64,000 bases of DNA from Prostheceraeus crozeri (Eukaryota; Platyhelminthes; Polycladida; Euryleptidae), in assembly GCA_907163375.1 (NCBI GenBank), contig CAJQUW010011309.1, positions 124,001 to 188,000 on the forward strand, in the 5' to 3' direction. The notes under the pieces are model-generated. The model was not told where the DNA came from. It did not search any database and saw only the letters and a list, made by a program, of their open reading frames with translations. Position numbers and translations under genes: made by a program. Below, one piece after another: positions 1 to 12,993 of the stretch (within the stretch, counting starts at the first letter, position 1; each line of letters begins with the position of its first letter).

Positions 1-2336
1 ACCACCACGCAGATCGACGTTTCCTGAAGTCTATAGGAGTGTGTGATTTTGTCATATTCTTTACATTCTTGTAAATTTCCACAAAGGTACCAAATGTCTG
101 AAACCTTAATAATATGAACCAGTGACATGAATATCGGACTTCCATCTTCAAGGCATGATAAAACGATAAAATCACCAACATCATAAATAAAATGTTTCAC
201 AGTCAGGCTCTGAACTTTCCAAATTTCCTTCATATCTTCATACGTCGCAACTTTTTTAATTTCATGCTGAAAGTCAGGTGAGAAGGAGCTCAATGGGACA
301 AATATGCCAACAGTGTTTTGTTTTTCACCATCCTTAAGACAATTGATGGAATTGAGGTCGTAGCATTGGCGCATTTGATGTCTTTTGGACAAGGTGTATG
401 TGATGTTTTTGAAATTTGATACCACATTACACAACTGTTTAAAGTATCTGTGCTTTGACTCAAACCTCATACACCATAAATGCTTTAAAGGACCAAACAT
501 CTTTATGAGTCTTGGGTAGTGAAGCATAAAGTGCATCTTGGGTATAAATTCTTTCGGCCATAATCGAACAAAGCTCTTCAAAAAATCGTTTATCAGATAT
601 GCCAAGTATTCAACCCATTCAGTTAGTATTGTAGGGGCAAATAATATGTCAGTGATATCTCGCAGAATGAGAAAAACTTCCCAAAAGGCAAGAATTTTTC
701 TTTGAAACTGTCTGACGTAGTCAAATAGCATCAGAGGCAAGCATCTAAATAAACACCATTGCTCACACGCTCTACCGGATATGTGCCCTCTTTCAGACAA
801 TGATGCTTTGTTTAAAGGTTGAGGCGCATTCTTCTTGTCCTTATTTCCAAACTTGAAATTTTCTAAAACAGTATTCAACTGTGCCATTGATAGGATTCCC
901 TCATTAAGCAAAGCTTGTAACACCAGTTTCATTGCAACCGGGATAACCCCTTCAAGGATGTCATGATGAATATCAGGAGGAAAAGTTTCAATGACTCTCA
1001 CGTATGGCAAGCGACTCAGGGGACATGGTTGATTGATTCCAAAAATTGCTCGATTCCTCGGGTATTTGTTAACAGCCTCTACGTGTTTTTTGTAATTCAC
1101 GTTTGTGCGCATGGTGCAATCATATTCTGACGTTTTAGATCGCATTGTTGAATAATGAGTCAAACAAAATCGGCAAAATCTTCCGGAACTAAAGCAACAT
1201 CTGAAACCTCCCAAAGCGTGAGCACCCAAATTATCTGCGGATACTGTGGCAAGACAGACTTTAAGTCGTTGTTTCACATTTCCAAATTCCATCAGCATTC
1301 CATCTCGTTCTAAAATCACCAATTCATCAAGAAGAGGCTTAAATATCTCATCATATGAAGTTGCTTTCAAGACGCACGAACGCACCAGTGCTATCAGATG
1401 TATTTGTGACAGTTGGGATCTGAATCGAGGATGCAAATTTCCAATGGTGAAATAGATTCCTGTAATTTTTTGTTTACCTCGCTTAGACCCAAGGGGGTTA
1501 ACAGTTTCAAATTCGTCAATGTACAAGTGGAGGTATATACATCCTGGATGCTTTGATAATACAGGATGATTTTTGAATATCTGTCCATCATGAAAATCAT
1601 TTAAAACATTTTCCGATTGCTTTTCTAATTTTTCATTCAAGTATCTTCCAACTTCATATGCAACATCTTGGTTTGTTAAAATGAACTTGATATTTTCTTC
1701 GATACTGACATAATGAAATCTGTATGGAAAACCATTTCTATCAATTCTTATTTCTTTAGGAGGTATCATTGAGAGATCATTCTTGCAAAATTTTAGCAGC
1801 TGATGTTCAGTAAGAAGTTGTGAAAATAATCTTCCCGACAGGTTGTCATCTAATATTTGTTGCAGCTCAGCATGTTCAGACTGGTTCATGCAAACTCGTA
1901 TGATGTTGTTATATTCTGATAAAAATGAACCGAATAATTCTTGAAGATCATGTGCGAGCTCATTTTGAACGATGGCCGGAATTGCATGCGTTTCTCGCAA
2001 TTTCAAAAACATAAGACCGATCGACTTCTTTATGTCCCTCATGCTACTCAAAAATAATGAGCTTGCATGAAGTTCTTCAACATAGTGGTCTTCGTTTGAT
2101 GTTTCAGGGCAATTATCCTCAACAACTGTTGTCATATTTTCTTTCCAATCGCCATGATTTCTGGAAACATGTTTCCGAAAACTAGCGATTCTGGAAAAAG
2201 TTCTACCACAAGAGTCAAAGCAGCACGAAATGTTGAAATTCTTATCTTGACTGTGGTATACGTAGTAATGTCTGTACAACTTAATAAGGTTCTCGGTTGA
2301 TGAAGGACACATACTGCAGTGAAAAGTGTTCTTCAT
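1..2336 (-). CDS. Transposase-like zinc-finger protein, partial (runs off left edge)
   Basis: Read on the minus strand from an ATG at 2336, one frame stays open to the window edge, about 778 codons with no stop; the end lies outside. The N-terminus has Cys/His pairs (HCSMC near residue 6, then CCFDSCGRTF followed by two His) that look like one weak and one good C2H2 finger. Further in come the blocks YLHLYIDEFE (near residue 270), VSADNLGAHALGGF (near 368), GRFCRFCLTH, FPPDIHHDILEG and LWCMRFESKHRYF (near 625). I know this block order from large intronless proteins of fish and marine invertebrates that are usually left uncharacterised. I infer a DDE-type transposase, with Asp in YIDEFE, Asp in SADN and Glu in RFESKH as candidate catalytic residues. 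I cannot assign the superfamily. A domesticated host gene is the alternative. Confidence 0.7.
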   Translation of the reverse strand, partial: MKNTFHCSMCPSSTENLIKLYRHYYVYHSQDKNFNISCCFDSCGRTFSRIASFRKHVSRNHGDWKENMTTVVEDNCPETSNEDHYVEELHASSLFLSSMRDIKKSIGLMFLKLRETHAIPAIVQNELAHDLQELFGSFLSEYNNIIRVCMNQSEHAELQQILDDNLSGRLFSQLLTEHQLLKFCKNDLSMIPPKEIRIDRNGFPYRFHYVSIEENIKFILTNQDVAYEVGRYLNEKLEKQSENVLNDFHDGQIFKNHPVLSKHPGCIYLHLYIDEFETVNPLGSKRGKQKITGIYFTIGNLHPRFRSQLSQIHLIALVRSCVLKATSYDEIFKPLLDELVILERDGMLMEFGNVKQRLKVCLATVSADNLGAHALGGFRCCFSSGRFCRFCLTHYSTMRSKTSEYDCTMRTNVNYKKHVEAVNKYPRNRAIFGINQPCPLSRLPYVRVIETFPPDIHHDILEGVIPVAMKLVLQALLNEGILSMAQLNTVLENFKFGNKDKKNAPQPLNKASLSERGHISGRACEQWCLFRCLPLMLFDYVRQFQRKILAFWEVFLILRDITDILFAPTILTEWVEYLAYLINDFLKSFVRLWPKEFIPKMHFMLHYPRLIKMFGPLKHLWCMRFESKHRYFKQLCNVVSNFKNITYTLSKRHQMRQCYDLNSINCLKDGEKQNTVGIFVPLSSFSPDFQHEIKKVATYEDMKEIWKVQSLTVKHFIYDVGDFIVLSCLEDGSPIFMSLVHIIKVSDIWYLCGNLQECKEYDKITHSYRLQETSICVV

Positions 2337-4342
2337 TATCAAAATAAGAGATTGATCCTAAACAATTGAAAGCTAATGTAAAAAAATGGTGAATCTAAAA
2401 TAAATCACTAGTGATGAGACTTGCTAATTTTCTACTCTTTGATCTGAAGTTTAGCAATCAATTCTGACCTTTAAACTTAGCAATATACTGTGAGAGTTGG
2501 ATACTTGTCAACCACTGGCAAACCCGATCGCAATTCCACGACGTAGGATCCTGAAGAAAAAATAGAACGGTTTAAATATCCAGTCCCTTCTTTTATAGGA
2601 ATTTTTCAGTAAGGCTATTCTCAAATAATGGAATGTTTAATCGCAATATTTCATAGATCCTTTCTTGAAAGGCGATTGAAGCACAGATCAACCGACATTA
2701 AATAGAACATGACATAAAACATCGGATTCAGGTCTGTGTTTTTTCATGTCAATATTATTCAGTAAATCCATAAATTACCAAACCTTTATACAGTCTAATT
2801 ATCTAGTCTATTCGTTACACATTCCATGCTAATTTCCTCTCTTGCAAAATTGATGCTATGTTCAATTGCTTGTAGGGACATTAGATTATGTGGTGTTCCA
2901 AGACAAAGCCACGTATTTGAATATAGGTGAATTTGCCTTATTCTACAGAAATTACATATCCGTGTAAGGTCCACATGTTTATTTTCATCCGCCAACTTTG
3001 TAGAGCAATTGTGATGCATGTATTATCATGAATGAGTATATCTGTAATACCATAGTCTAGCATAGTCTGCCATATTATGTATCACAGTCTTGAGGGGTAC
3101 CGGTTTATCAAAATTTTAACACTTTAGCAAACCTATAACTCCCTCCAATGGGTTATGAGGATCAATCATGCAAAAAATAGGAACGAAAATCACAAATCTC
3201 TCTGACCAAACGATCAACTGTTATAATTTTCTTTAACCCATAGGGTGGACTATAGTCTACAATTAATTCATTTGCGTCCAAAGAGCTCTATACCCCTTCT
3301 ACTTCTTTTTGGTGCTTTAGAATATATTTAACTAAAAACTCAGATTCAGAACAAGCTTCTTGGCATGCAGATCCTCTTATTTGTCTCCTTTAACCCAACC
3401 TACCGACTTCGATGTTTAGATGCCGAAAGATTGAAACTACTAATTTATGTACAAAGAAAGATTCCTTTGATGAATTAAGTGTCAAGGATAATGGCAGAAA
3501 TCAATTACAGTGATTCGGTTCAATAGTCAACAGATCGATAACAGTACTTCCTAGCTCTTTCTAAACATATGTGTAGATTCATAACAGATTGATTGTGTAC
3601 GAATGTGTATCTAAAAGCGTTCTAGAAACGTGTTCACCTTTGGAAAACAAGCAAACAATAAAATTTCAATACTATCAAAATTTTAAAATCAATTTTTCTC
3701 GACATTGGAGAAACAAGAAGAAGAAAATGTTACGGTCATCATTATCATCCGTACGATGATGATCACTATCAGCATATCATTATCACTAGACCAGTTATCA
3801 TTACGAGCAAACTAAGGATTCTTTTTCTTTTTCTTCTCAGCTTGATATTAGGAATATGGTACGCCTATACCCAAGGCCTATTTTCATTTATCTACATATT
3901 CATAAAAATCATAGATACATTCTCAAAGAACATTCAACAAAATATAGTCATTTCATTTATCTGTAAAGGTCCATCTTATCTGAAATATGTCAAAGTTTCA
4001 AGAAATTAATTCATAATGTCATCAGATGTAAGTAGACCCGGGCAAATGTCGACAAATACTCAGTAGAATTTCATTTTGTCACGTTTTTTTGAGATTCCTA
4101 AATTGTCACATTTTGTCACATCGGACCATCCCTGTTATAAGTCATGCATTATAATAGATAATCCATGGATTTCTTCGGTCTCTATTTGTGATAATAACCT
4201 CGAGCCTTCGGCTCTCGGTAACGACCTCAAATCTGTGTATTATCTATTACATTCAGATAAAACTTAGTTTGTCTATGAATCAAAATACAAAAATTGCTTT
4301 CCAATCTATTTTGCATCCAGTCAATTCTAAAATCCTTTTAAT
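2337..4342. other. AT-rich non-coding DNA
   Basis: No convincing gene is seen. The short open frames here have no recognisable motif, and the base composition is that of neutral AT-rich host DNA. The first 200 bases may hold the promoter of the leftward transposase-like gene, but I see no clear TATA box. Confidence 0.5.
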
Positions 4343-4590
4343 AAGTCCTAAAATCATTAAACATTCAAAGTTCTGATGCTTTTCATTTCATAAGTCCTAA
4401 AATCAATAAACATTCAAAGTTCTGATGCTTTTCATTTCATAAGTCCTAAAATCATTAAACATTCAAAGTTCTGATGCTTTTCATTTCATAAGTCCTAAAA
4501 TCATTAAACATTCAAAGTTCTGATCCTTCTCATTTCATAAGTCCTAAAATTATTCAAACATATTAAACATTCAATGTTCTGACCACATCA
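4343..4590. repeat. 49-bp tandem repeat, five copies
   Basis: Copies begin with AAGTCCTAAAAT at 4343, 4392, 4441, 4490 and 4539, a constant period of 49 bp. The middle copies are nearly identical and the last one is diverged. A further degenerate AGTCCTAAAATC lies just downstream near 4592. This is a host minisatellite; the short frame across its left end is not a gene. Confidence 0.85.
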
Positions 4591-6639
4591 TTAGTCCTAA
4601 AATCGCTAATAATTGTTATAATTCTAATAATCTTAAAGAACATTTTCGTTTCATATAAAATTCTTATATTAAAAACATGCACACAGGAGGAGCCATTAGA
4701 AATTGAAAATCTTGGCATCGCTAAAATGCTCTATTTCTGTAATCATGGAGCATTTAGTTACTTATGGGCCTATGATATCATAAGCCTAGATAGCAAATAC
4801 GTCATACTATTCATTAAAACTGACGGCTCAATAATGCTCATTCTTAGCTCTTAGAACCGATTTGTAACAGTAATCATTAAACATAAGAGTTCTAATTCTT
4901 TGATATAATTCAATATCTAATACTAAATTCTACACACTATGGCTATACATGTATGTGTTCAAAAAAAAAATAAAAATGACCTTCGGTGTCGGACAAATGC
5001 ATACTTTTAATTCAAAGTTAGTTATACACTTAAACTTAAGTTTGTTACTCAATGGTTATTCACAGTGTTGTCGTGCACTGGTTATGGATATTTGAGTCTC
5101 CACCCCACCCAGCACCCACGGCAACCGTGGCTACTCAATCATGCTCATTTAGAAATCCATAAATCTTTAGCAATACTCAACAAAACCCATGAATGTGAAA
5201 TGTTGAATGCCTATAAGTTATTATTGTAACTTTTACTACTCTATTTATGTACCTAATAAGAAAACAATAGTTCTCATCCTTCATTCATGATTAAATATTC
5301 AATGATTCTCAAATCAGCTAATATTCCATAAATTCATAGGGTTCAAACAATTACATCTATACTTGATTATGTTAATTATGGTGGTAGATCACAAAGGAAT
5401 TATAATATCAAATCAATTATGTGTTAAGATATTTAAAATCACTATAATACTCTTCTGCAAAATGGTGATATCACTGTACGACGATTGAAAATATAGAAGC
5501 ACTTTAATAATCCGTAAATAATCACAGGTGCATGTAGCGAAGACCAGCAATGAATGAAAGTAAAAGTGAAAATGAAACTTACCTCTCGTGCGTCAGTAGG
5601 AAGGCAGACGTCATTACCAAGTAGATCCGGGAAACATTTCAATGAAGGAAGGTAGTCGAATGAATTGCAATTGATTTGAACTTTATAAGTAATTAGATTA
5701 GTTTGTACATTTTTAGATGTAAAAACTAATCTCAATTGAGGTATTTCAAATAAAAAATTGTGATGACGTCAAACAGTATTCCCCTTGAAAACTGGGAAAA
5801 AGTTTACCAAAGGTCCTCAACTCTGAAGAAAGTTCAACAGAGCACATGTATTCCTAAAAACTAGCAAATCTGTGCATCAGGCGATGCTACTTCCCAAGCT
5901 GAGTCAATGCCTTTACATGGCAACTTCCGCACTGCATGTTACTCTCATCGTTTTTACTCACGTCGACCTAAGAATTTGACCTTTGATGTTAGTAGAAGCT
6001 GTGTGATGCCGATTCATTGTTCAGTAGTCTTATCTCGCATCATATCTCAGTTTCTGTTGGTTTCCTACTTGATGTACGTAGGAGATGTATGGAATATAAT
6101 TAATTAGCATAAAAATGCCTCCTAGGCTAGGCCCAACTGCTTTTAATCAGACAGAGATGTGGTACTGTAATAAGATGTCTATGCTATTCATTACTTTCTT
6201 GAAGTGTTGAACTTGGCGGGTCTAAATAAAGTGATATTAATTCTTGTTATATACAGCGATTAATCAGATCTTGTTCACAGATGACGTCTGAAATCCCATT
6301 CCCAAAAATGATCAGTATGCTCATATGCAAGTAACTAAGTATGATGCTGTTGGTTTCGATTGTCCATGTCAATGAAATATCATAAATATAATTTCAAGTC
6401 AATGAAGTTACATAACTGCAGGCTAAAATCGATGTTCTATACTTCTTTTAGATTATTGCAACAGTCGCCGGTCCGGTTGCATCGGTTACACCTCTATTAC
6501 TAGATTTAGAAGTGTGATCAGTTACCGATCCGATCCGGTATACAAAATTTAGGACTGTTCACCTTTATGAATTCAGTAAAATCACTTTTCATACATTCCA
6601 ACATTTCATTGAAAAAATATCAATTAGAAGACAATCTCG
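4591..6639. other. AT-rich non-coding DNA
   Basis: No gene is recognised. Open frames of up to about 97 codons (for example 5442-5735 minus) show no known motif and no coding-like composition. Confidence 0.45.
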
Positions 6640-6925
6640 AAAACCGATTGTCTTTGCAAAAACCAAATTTGGTTTTCCAGGAAACCAATTTGGTATTCCA
6701 CAAATCAGTTTAGTTTTCTAGAAAACCAATTGGTCTTCCAGAAAACCGTTTGGTTTTCCAGGAAACCACATGGATTTCCAGAAAACCAATTTGGTTTTCC
6801 AGGAAACCTTTTGGTTTTCCAGGAAACCACATGTATTTCCAGAAAACCAATTTGGTTTCCCAGGAAACCTTTTGGTTTTCCAGGAAACCACACGGATTTC
6901 CAGAAAACCAATCAAAAACCATTTT
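6640..6925. repeat. Minisatellite of about 21-bp units with a 63-bp higher order
   Basis: Units of the type TTTCCAGGAAACC and AACCAATTTGGTTTT alternate, and three units form a higher-order block of about 63 bp seen roughly three times between 6720 and 6910. Each unit is itself nearly palindromic, so open frames appear on both strands in several phases. These are repeat artefacts, not genes. It lies just left of the Tc1-like element, whose left terminus is not visible. Confidence 0.8.
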
Positions 6926-7099
6926 TTTTTAGAGTGTATAGCACCATTATTCATCAACAATAATGTAACTGCTACATGTGATTAACTGGACTTCATGTTC
7001 CATAGCTTCCTGACTTCGTTGCGGTGGTGTTGGCAGCACTCCTGATTGCTTTCAGCTAGAAATCTATCTCTTACCGGTTGAAAACAATACAAAGCACAA

Positions 7100-8050
7100 A
7101 TGAACAATAACGAGATCGCATTCACAAAAGGCAAAGTGTCAGCCTTGCTAGAACTAGGCTTTTCTTTGCGAGCTACAAGCAAGCGACTAAATGTCCCTTA
7201 CACAAATGTGCATCGATGGCATAATGATGATTTTCGACTCTGTCGTAAAGAGGGCTCTGGCCGTCCACGCAAAACATCCAAACGTAGAGACCGCCTAATT
7301 TTGAGATTTGTTAAAGTTGATCCAGGTCTCTCGTTAACTGAGATAGCTGCACTAGACTCGTCTATTTCTAAGTCCACTATTCGTAGAAGACTCATTGAGT
7401 CGAATTTCAAGAGCTGTAAGAGGCCCTCTCAGATCGAATTATCAGATCAGCATACAAAAAGACGTCTCAGATGGGCAATGAGTCATTGTCACTGGCGAAA
7501 TCAATGGGATCGGGTTGTCTGGTCTGATGAGGCATCAGTCCGTCTGAAGGATAGTGATGGTCGATTGAGATTATGGATAAAATCTGATCAGGAAATTCCG
7601 AGACATTTACACCGTCCCCGGGTACAAGGTGGTGCGACTCTACTGATTTGGGCTGGCATTTGGACCAATGGCCGTTCTGAACTTCACATACAGCAAGGAA
7701 CCATGAATTCTGAACGCTATGTGAATGTTTTACGAATGAACATTGGCCAAATGACAGATCAACTTGGTGATCCATCGACTTGGTTATTTATGGATGATAA
7801 TGCTACGTGTCACAGGAGTAGTAGAGTCAACTTATGCAAGTCTCAATTAGGGCTTAGGACATTATCTTGGCCAGCTCGCTCTCCTGATCTGAATCCCATA
7901 GACAATGTATGGAGTATTCCAAAACGTAACGTTCGTCGTTCACTGCTATCTACAGATGGCGTATCACAACTTACGTCACTGGTAATGTCATTGACAATAA
8001 AGGTAGGGCCACAAAATGTTAGCTTCTTAAGAACCGTTACTGTATCATAG
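7100..8050 (+). pseudogene. Tc1-like transposase with altered C-terminus
   Basis: The 316-residue frame has the Tc1/mariner architecture: a paired helix-turn-helix N-terminus (GFSLRATSKRLNVPYTNVHR), an AT-hook-like GSGRPRK, then the catalytic Asp blocks VVWSDEA and FMDDNATCH and the third block SPDLNPIDNVW. Known Tc1 transposases have Glu in the third block (PIENVW); here it is Asp, with 34 residues between the second and third positions. The conserved family ending (VI-NKG-TKC type) can be read in another phase and finishes at 8022, so the annotated C-terminal 30 or so residues are out of phase and the copy is probably inactive. One terminal repeat is visible on the right (8181), none on the left. 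The enzyme would cut and paste the element into TA sites. Confidence 0.85.
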
Positions 8051-8089
8051 CTTATCAGATTATATAAGGACATTTAAATATATTAGGGA

Positions 8090-8181
8090 CATGAAATAAC
8101 ATGAAAAATGCTTTCTGTATCATACTTATGTTTTATTTAGTCAAATTTTAGGATGATCCACTTTTTATGAAACGGACTGTA
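8090..8181 (+). repeat. Right terminus of the Tc1-like element
   Basis: Read inward on the minus strand the end is TACAGTCCGTTTCATAAAAA, typical of Tc1-like termini, with a TA dinucleotide at 8180-8181 as the expected target duplication. No matching left terminus is found upstream of 7100, so the left end has been lost or replaced. Confidence 0.6.
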
Positions 8182-9544
8182 AGTATATATGTTTCAAAAT
8201 GAATATTGACAACTCAATTGTACAATTGTGTATGTGTCAAACAGATCAAAATTACTCGCATTTCAAATGCAATATAAACTCTATAAAAACTCCATAAATG
8301 TACATAAAGAATTAGAAACTGTGACCAGAAACATGTGGCACTGCCCACAATCACTCATCAATGTCTTCATTATTCCGATTATAAAAGTAATTCATTGACA
8401 CGATTTTCTCAATGTTTTCCAATGTTATTCCATGTAGATGAGTTAATCAAGTTTTTGTCATCTTGACAATATTTAGGTGATTTAGGTATTTTTGCAAAAT
8501 ATCCGGAATTTCGGTACAAAATTAATTTTAGGTGATTCTCCTAAATTGTCGCTGTCTAATAATAATGACATCGGCAAATAATCCTCAAGCATGTCAGCGA
8601 CTTCCTTACATTCAATATTTGGGAGCACTTGTCACTTTCAATAGAGTCTAGTAAACGTCATATACTCATGTTGAACATGAACATAGATAAGTTTTGAATA
8701 TTCATCTGCTGAGGAATCGATCATAAATTCATGTGTTCCAGTAGGTTTATATTCATATTGTGACAGTTGTGCATGCAAATAGCATATCTGCAATCGAGAT
8801 ATAAATGGTGGACGTCCAACAATAAGAGTAAACTATATTTGGAAAATAGAACTCGGACATGAGCAGTTTATATATTCTATACAGTGTGTTAATCACTTTC
8901 TTTAAAGGCCTTAGTAAGCCGAATCTGTATGAATTTACTCTGCGAAAGAACACACTGCGTGAAGTCTTAGATTTTCTTTCTTTTATCGAATGAGGCACAA
9001 TGAATTTTTAGAAAATGGAGAATCTGCATAAATGTAAGTAGTTGTTCTCAAATAACCTGGCGATCCATATATTTATCTAATCCCAATACAAAGTGACAGT
9101 TGAATTTTAGAAAAATGAGCTTACATATACATTGATCTTTTGGATTTACATCAACAAGAAGATTTTATACGAACATACGAAAATAATGAAATAACAGTTT
9201 GACTCATGTTCATATCTTCACAGAGTACCATTCCCTATAGGATAATAGTTACTGTGATAATTTCAATTTCACCAAAGCCTATCATAACCATCGCTTATAA
9301 AACGCAATCATAAAATCTGGTCACACACGTCTTCGTTGACATAGTTGACTGGTTTGAGAGTCAGGCGATGCATTTCACGGGCAAGTAAAGAGTATCTGAC
9401 TCGAATAATTTTATTGGTCAAAAGTAAAAAGCAATTAAGCTACACTTCTCACAGCGTGACGGGCCTTCGGCGTCCAGCGCCTTCTTGCGGTCGATAGTCA
9501 AATAGCAGTCTGCAAACTCGGTGTGAAGATTTATAAAGAAGTAA
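8182..9544. other. Non-coding host DNA
   Basis: Nothing beyond AT-rich sequence and short frames without motifs is seen. Confidence 0.45.
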
Positions 9545-10182
9545 GGTACTTATGGGTTATATCCCCATGTTTTCAAATTTGTCTAAAATCTGCAAAAATG
9601 AATCAATCGTCACCAATCTTCAGGTAAACGTACTTAAGCATATTTTCTATCCACATACAAAATTTTATGCAGATCAGACAAGTACTTTTTGCATGAGAGA
9701 CGATCACGTGAAGTGTAACGAAGTCTGCAGCTTGATCTGACTTCGTCTGCTCGACGCATTATGTGCGACGACTCGTGTGTGCATTGTTTCTCTTTCCCTC
9801 TTCGTCTCATCCACTGTTATTTGAAATCTTCCAACGACCACTGCCCCACCACACCTTTTTTAAATTAAAAATGTTAATGTAGGGATGTGGCCTGGTCATC
9901 ATCACTTCAGGAGTTGTCGGAAAATGACTTTATTGACCTCAAGTGCTTTCTGCGCTCCGACGGTGGGGTCAAAAGAAGTCAGATCAAGCTGCCGGCATCG
10001 CTGCGCTTCAAGTTATCGCGCTCCTAATTCAAAAAGTAATTGTCCTCTTTGCCTAAATGATTGTATGTGGGTAGAGAATAACCTCACTTACTTGCGCTCA
10101 AAGTTTTGTGGCGATTGATTAATTTCTACGGATTTTACACAAATTTGAAAACCGGGGGCGTGGGGAGATAACCCATAAGTAC
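9545..10182. mobile_element. Foldback MITE with long inverted arms
   Basis: Both ends read inward as GGTACTTATGGGTTATNTCC. The similarity continues for more than 200 bp on each arm, up to a perfect 18-bp inverted pair GCAGCTTGATCTGACTTC near 9728 and its complement near 9976. Flanks are AGAAGTAA on the left and AGAAGTGA on the right, a possible 8-bp duplication with one mismatch, which would fit the hAT group. No transposase is encoded, so it is non-autonomous. Confidence 0.7.
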
Positions 10183-12993
10183 CAGAAGTGAGTGATATTG
10201 AGAATTGCGTTGCCTGTTGAATGTGAGGTGATCAAAGTGAGAGGGCAGACTGTAGCAAGGTAATTCATGTTTTCTATTGATTGTTGGCTTCAAGTGTGTA
10301 CCAGCATTTTCAGTGAATGTTATGTCTCGAGTGCTCGTCAGCTTAGCAATGAAACCGACCTGAAAATCCTCGATGCTACCTAGGTCATTATGTTTGCTGT
10401 TAATATACTCATAGAGAAGAGCGCGGGATGTAGACTTATAGATAATTGCACGTCTGTGTTCTCCATGATACACGTTTATCTTGGTGATGAATTCCTACGC
10501 ATAAGCACACACGTCCAACGTTTTTGATACTCTCTAATGAACAGCAGAGTCCCAATCAGACACATGATTAACCGTGACTAAAATTGGCCAAAATGTTGCT
10601 TTTGCCGACATAAGGAGATTTGTTGGATCTGAAAGTGTTTAGCTTAATAGACAGAGGCACATGAACACACGAGTTAATAATGTCAAACATTCCATGGAAA
10701 AAATTATTAGTTCTAGATTTAGTACTTTTCACTTTATCAGAAAAAGCACACCTGCTTCCCATTGGATATTTATGGATTTTTATTGATCCTTTCGCGCAAG
10801 AATAAGAACCGGGTAAAACTCGACAAACGCACAGATTAGTGGCACTCACACGGTACTATAGTGAAAAATTTATTCTGTGAAAGTCCCATGTTCATTCCAA
10901 TAGCTAGTCCTAGCGGCCTGACTATTGGCGGTATACAACGGGTAGAGCGACTGCTGATTGTTCGATGATTTATTAAGCGTCTTGATTCTGATTGAATCAT
11001 TTTAATACCCCATGTTAAAGAACCGCCCTTACTGCTGATTTTGTCGTGCGCGGAGAAACGAAGACTGGAGAGTGTATTTGAGATGTATAAGACATGAATT
11101 GAGAGGCTTTAGAGTACAAGTAGAGGAGCTCCACGCGTGTGAGAACACTCTTTACATCAAAACAGTGGAAATCAGGGAAAGAGGAAAGTTTTTCCACCTC
11201 AAATGTTGCAAATGAACGCTAGCTCTAAGATCAATAAGCTATTACGGAACAAGATACTTTTTGAAACTCGACAAATAAATTGTAGATCTCAAAAAGTTTT
11301 GCAGGTAATTGAAGATCTTGAAGAAGCTTGAACACCATGTATTTACATCGTTAACACATTTTATCTTTGAATGACTGAAGTAACTATTATATTCCTCATA
11401 TTTTGTGGTCAACCGCATTGTTACTGTTTGTTGATTGCTGGCTGTGAGAAAATGCAAGATCCTCCCTCTAGTCATTGAAATAATGATCATCACAAGAATA
11501 ATGATTGAGCTGTGTAGATGTTATTGATTATGCATTTCATGCGGTGCAGCCGTGCAGGTGTTGTTATATGTACTTATGGCGCATGTATGTAGAGCAGTAA
11601 GAGAATTCCAGCTTGGTCAGCTTAAAAATACTGATTTCTTTGTTGTTTTATCATTCGACCTTTTTGGCACTGACCGGCACTGACTATTTATACACTTTTA
11701 TTGAGTTTCACAGAAAGTCGACATCAAGCGCTTATTTGGGGCATATTTCATAAAAGACATCATGGCATTTTTGTACGGCGAACCAAATCGAATTAATTGC
11801 TTAAACAGCGCTGACCTTGCCGCTTACTGAACTTCTAGCTGATGAAAGAGAAGGTCGACTATTTTGTTCATAATTGATGTAATCAGTTTCTGATACAGGG
11901 TGTGGTACGACACAAGACGTTTTAAAGAGTAAATAAGACTTATTGATGGAGATTCTTTCCCTTCAAATAGTTTGATGCATCAATAAGTTATACCTTCTTT
12001 TTTAAAAAAGTTAAAGTAAAGATGATTTATTGATATCAAGTTCAAAAGCGATTTGCTGGAAAGAAGTTAGGAATGCAAAACTGATGCGTCACAATTTCGA
12101 AAGCTTTCTCATGGCAGAGCGTTTTTCCATTGAGCATTGTCTCGAAATAGTGGTTTCCAATGAAATATCTTGTCAATGCTACGCTGCCACTCTTAGATAG
12201 GAATTTATCAATCTTCAAGACTGCATGCAATAGTCTCCACTAGTGTGCATCGAGCATGTACACTTTCATCGTTTGCGCTTAGAATTCTTCTTAAACCAGA
12301 AAGGCAACAACATGACACGCCGGGCTTCGACCACAGGACTAAAATGTCACAAGTTCAAGCATTTGACCACTGTACCACGGATGCCACAGCAGCTTTATAT
12401 TAATTAAGAAAAACTTCACATCTTGTGGCATTCACGAAGACCATAAAGTCTTAAGGTCAATTCTGATGATTCTTAAGGCCAAAGAAACTTCAAGTTTACA
12501 GAGAACGAATGATACTACGACATTTATATAAATAAGCTTAATCTCCTAAGAATTATAGCCCTGACCGTCCTTATTTTTCTTTTGGAAAACTTTCGAAATC
12601 GTATATTCAGACCCATTTTGGCAGGAGACTTGACAATTTTGGGTCATTGTCGTGGGTTCTTATCTGATTCAGTGAACAAACGCAGGATGCAATTCTTTCA
12701 CCTTTTCTGTTAAATACCTGCTTCTGATAGGTTATCAATGCAATTTACCACACCCGATGAAGATCGTTTTGTGCTTCAAGATATGGTTGGATGGCTGTTC
12801 TCAGGTGTGGTAAATACCGGCAAAACCCCTCCTGGTAAAAACTACAAAAATGGGGAAAACTGGTCAAATCTGGAAAAAATACTAACTGTGATTTTATGAC
12901 AACTAGAATAAAATTTAGCAGATATACGAGCATAACTGTAAACGGTGTATTTGTAATACGGGCGCAATCTGAAGATTTAGGATATTAGATGCA
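10183..12993. other. Non-coding host DNA, no gene recognised
   Basis: Frames of 60-112 codons on the minus strand (10135-10473, 10568-10849) have no recognised motif. I cannot exclude decayed exons, but nothing supports a product. Confidence 0.4.

Noticed and set aside
6705-6963. Overlapping open frames on both strands
   Set aside because: They arise from a near-palindromic 21-bp repeat and have only repeat-encoded residues.
10135-10849. Two minus-strand frames of 93-112 codons as host exons
   Set aside because: No recognisable domain or convincing splice sites; the left one also overlaps the edge of a foldback MITE.
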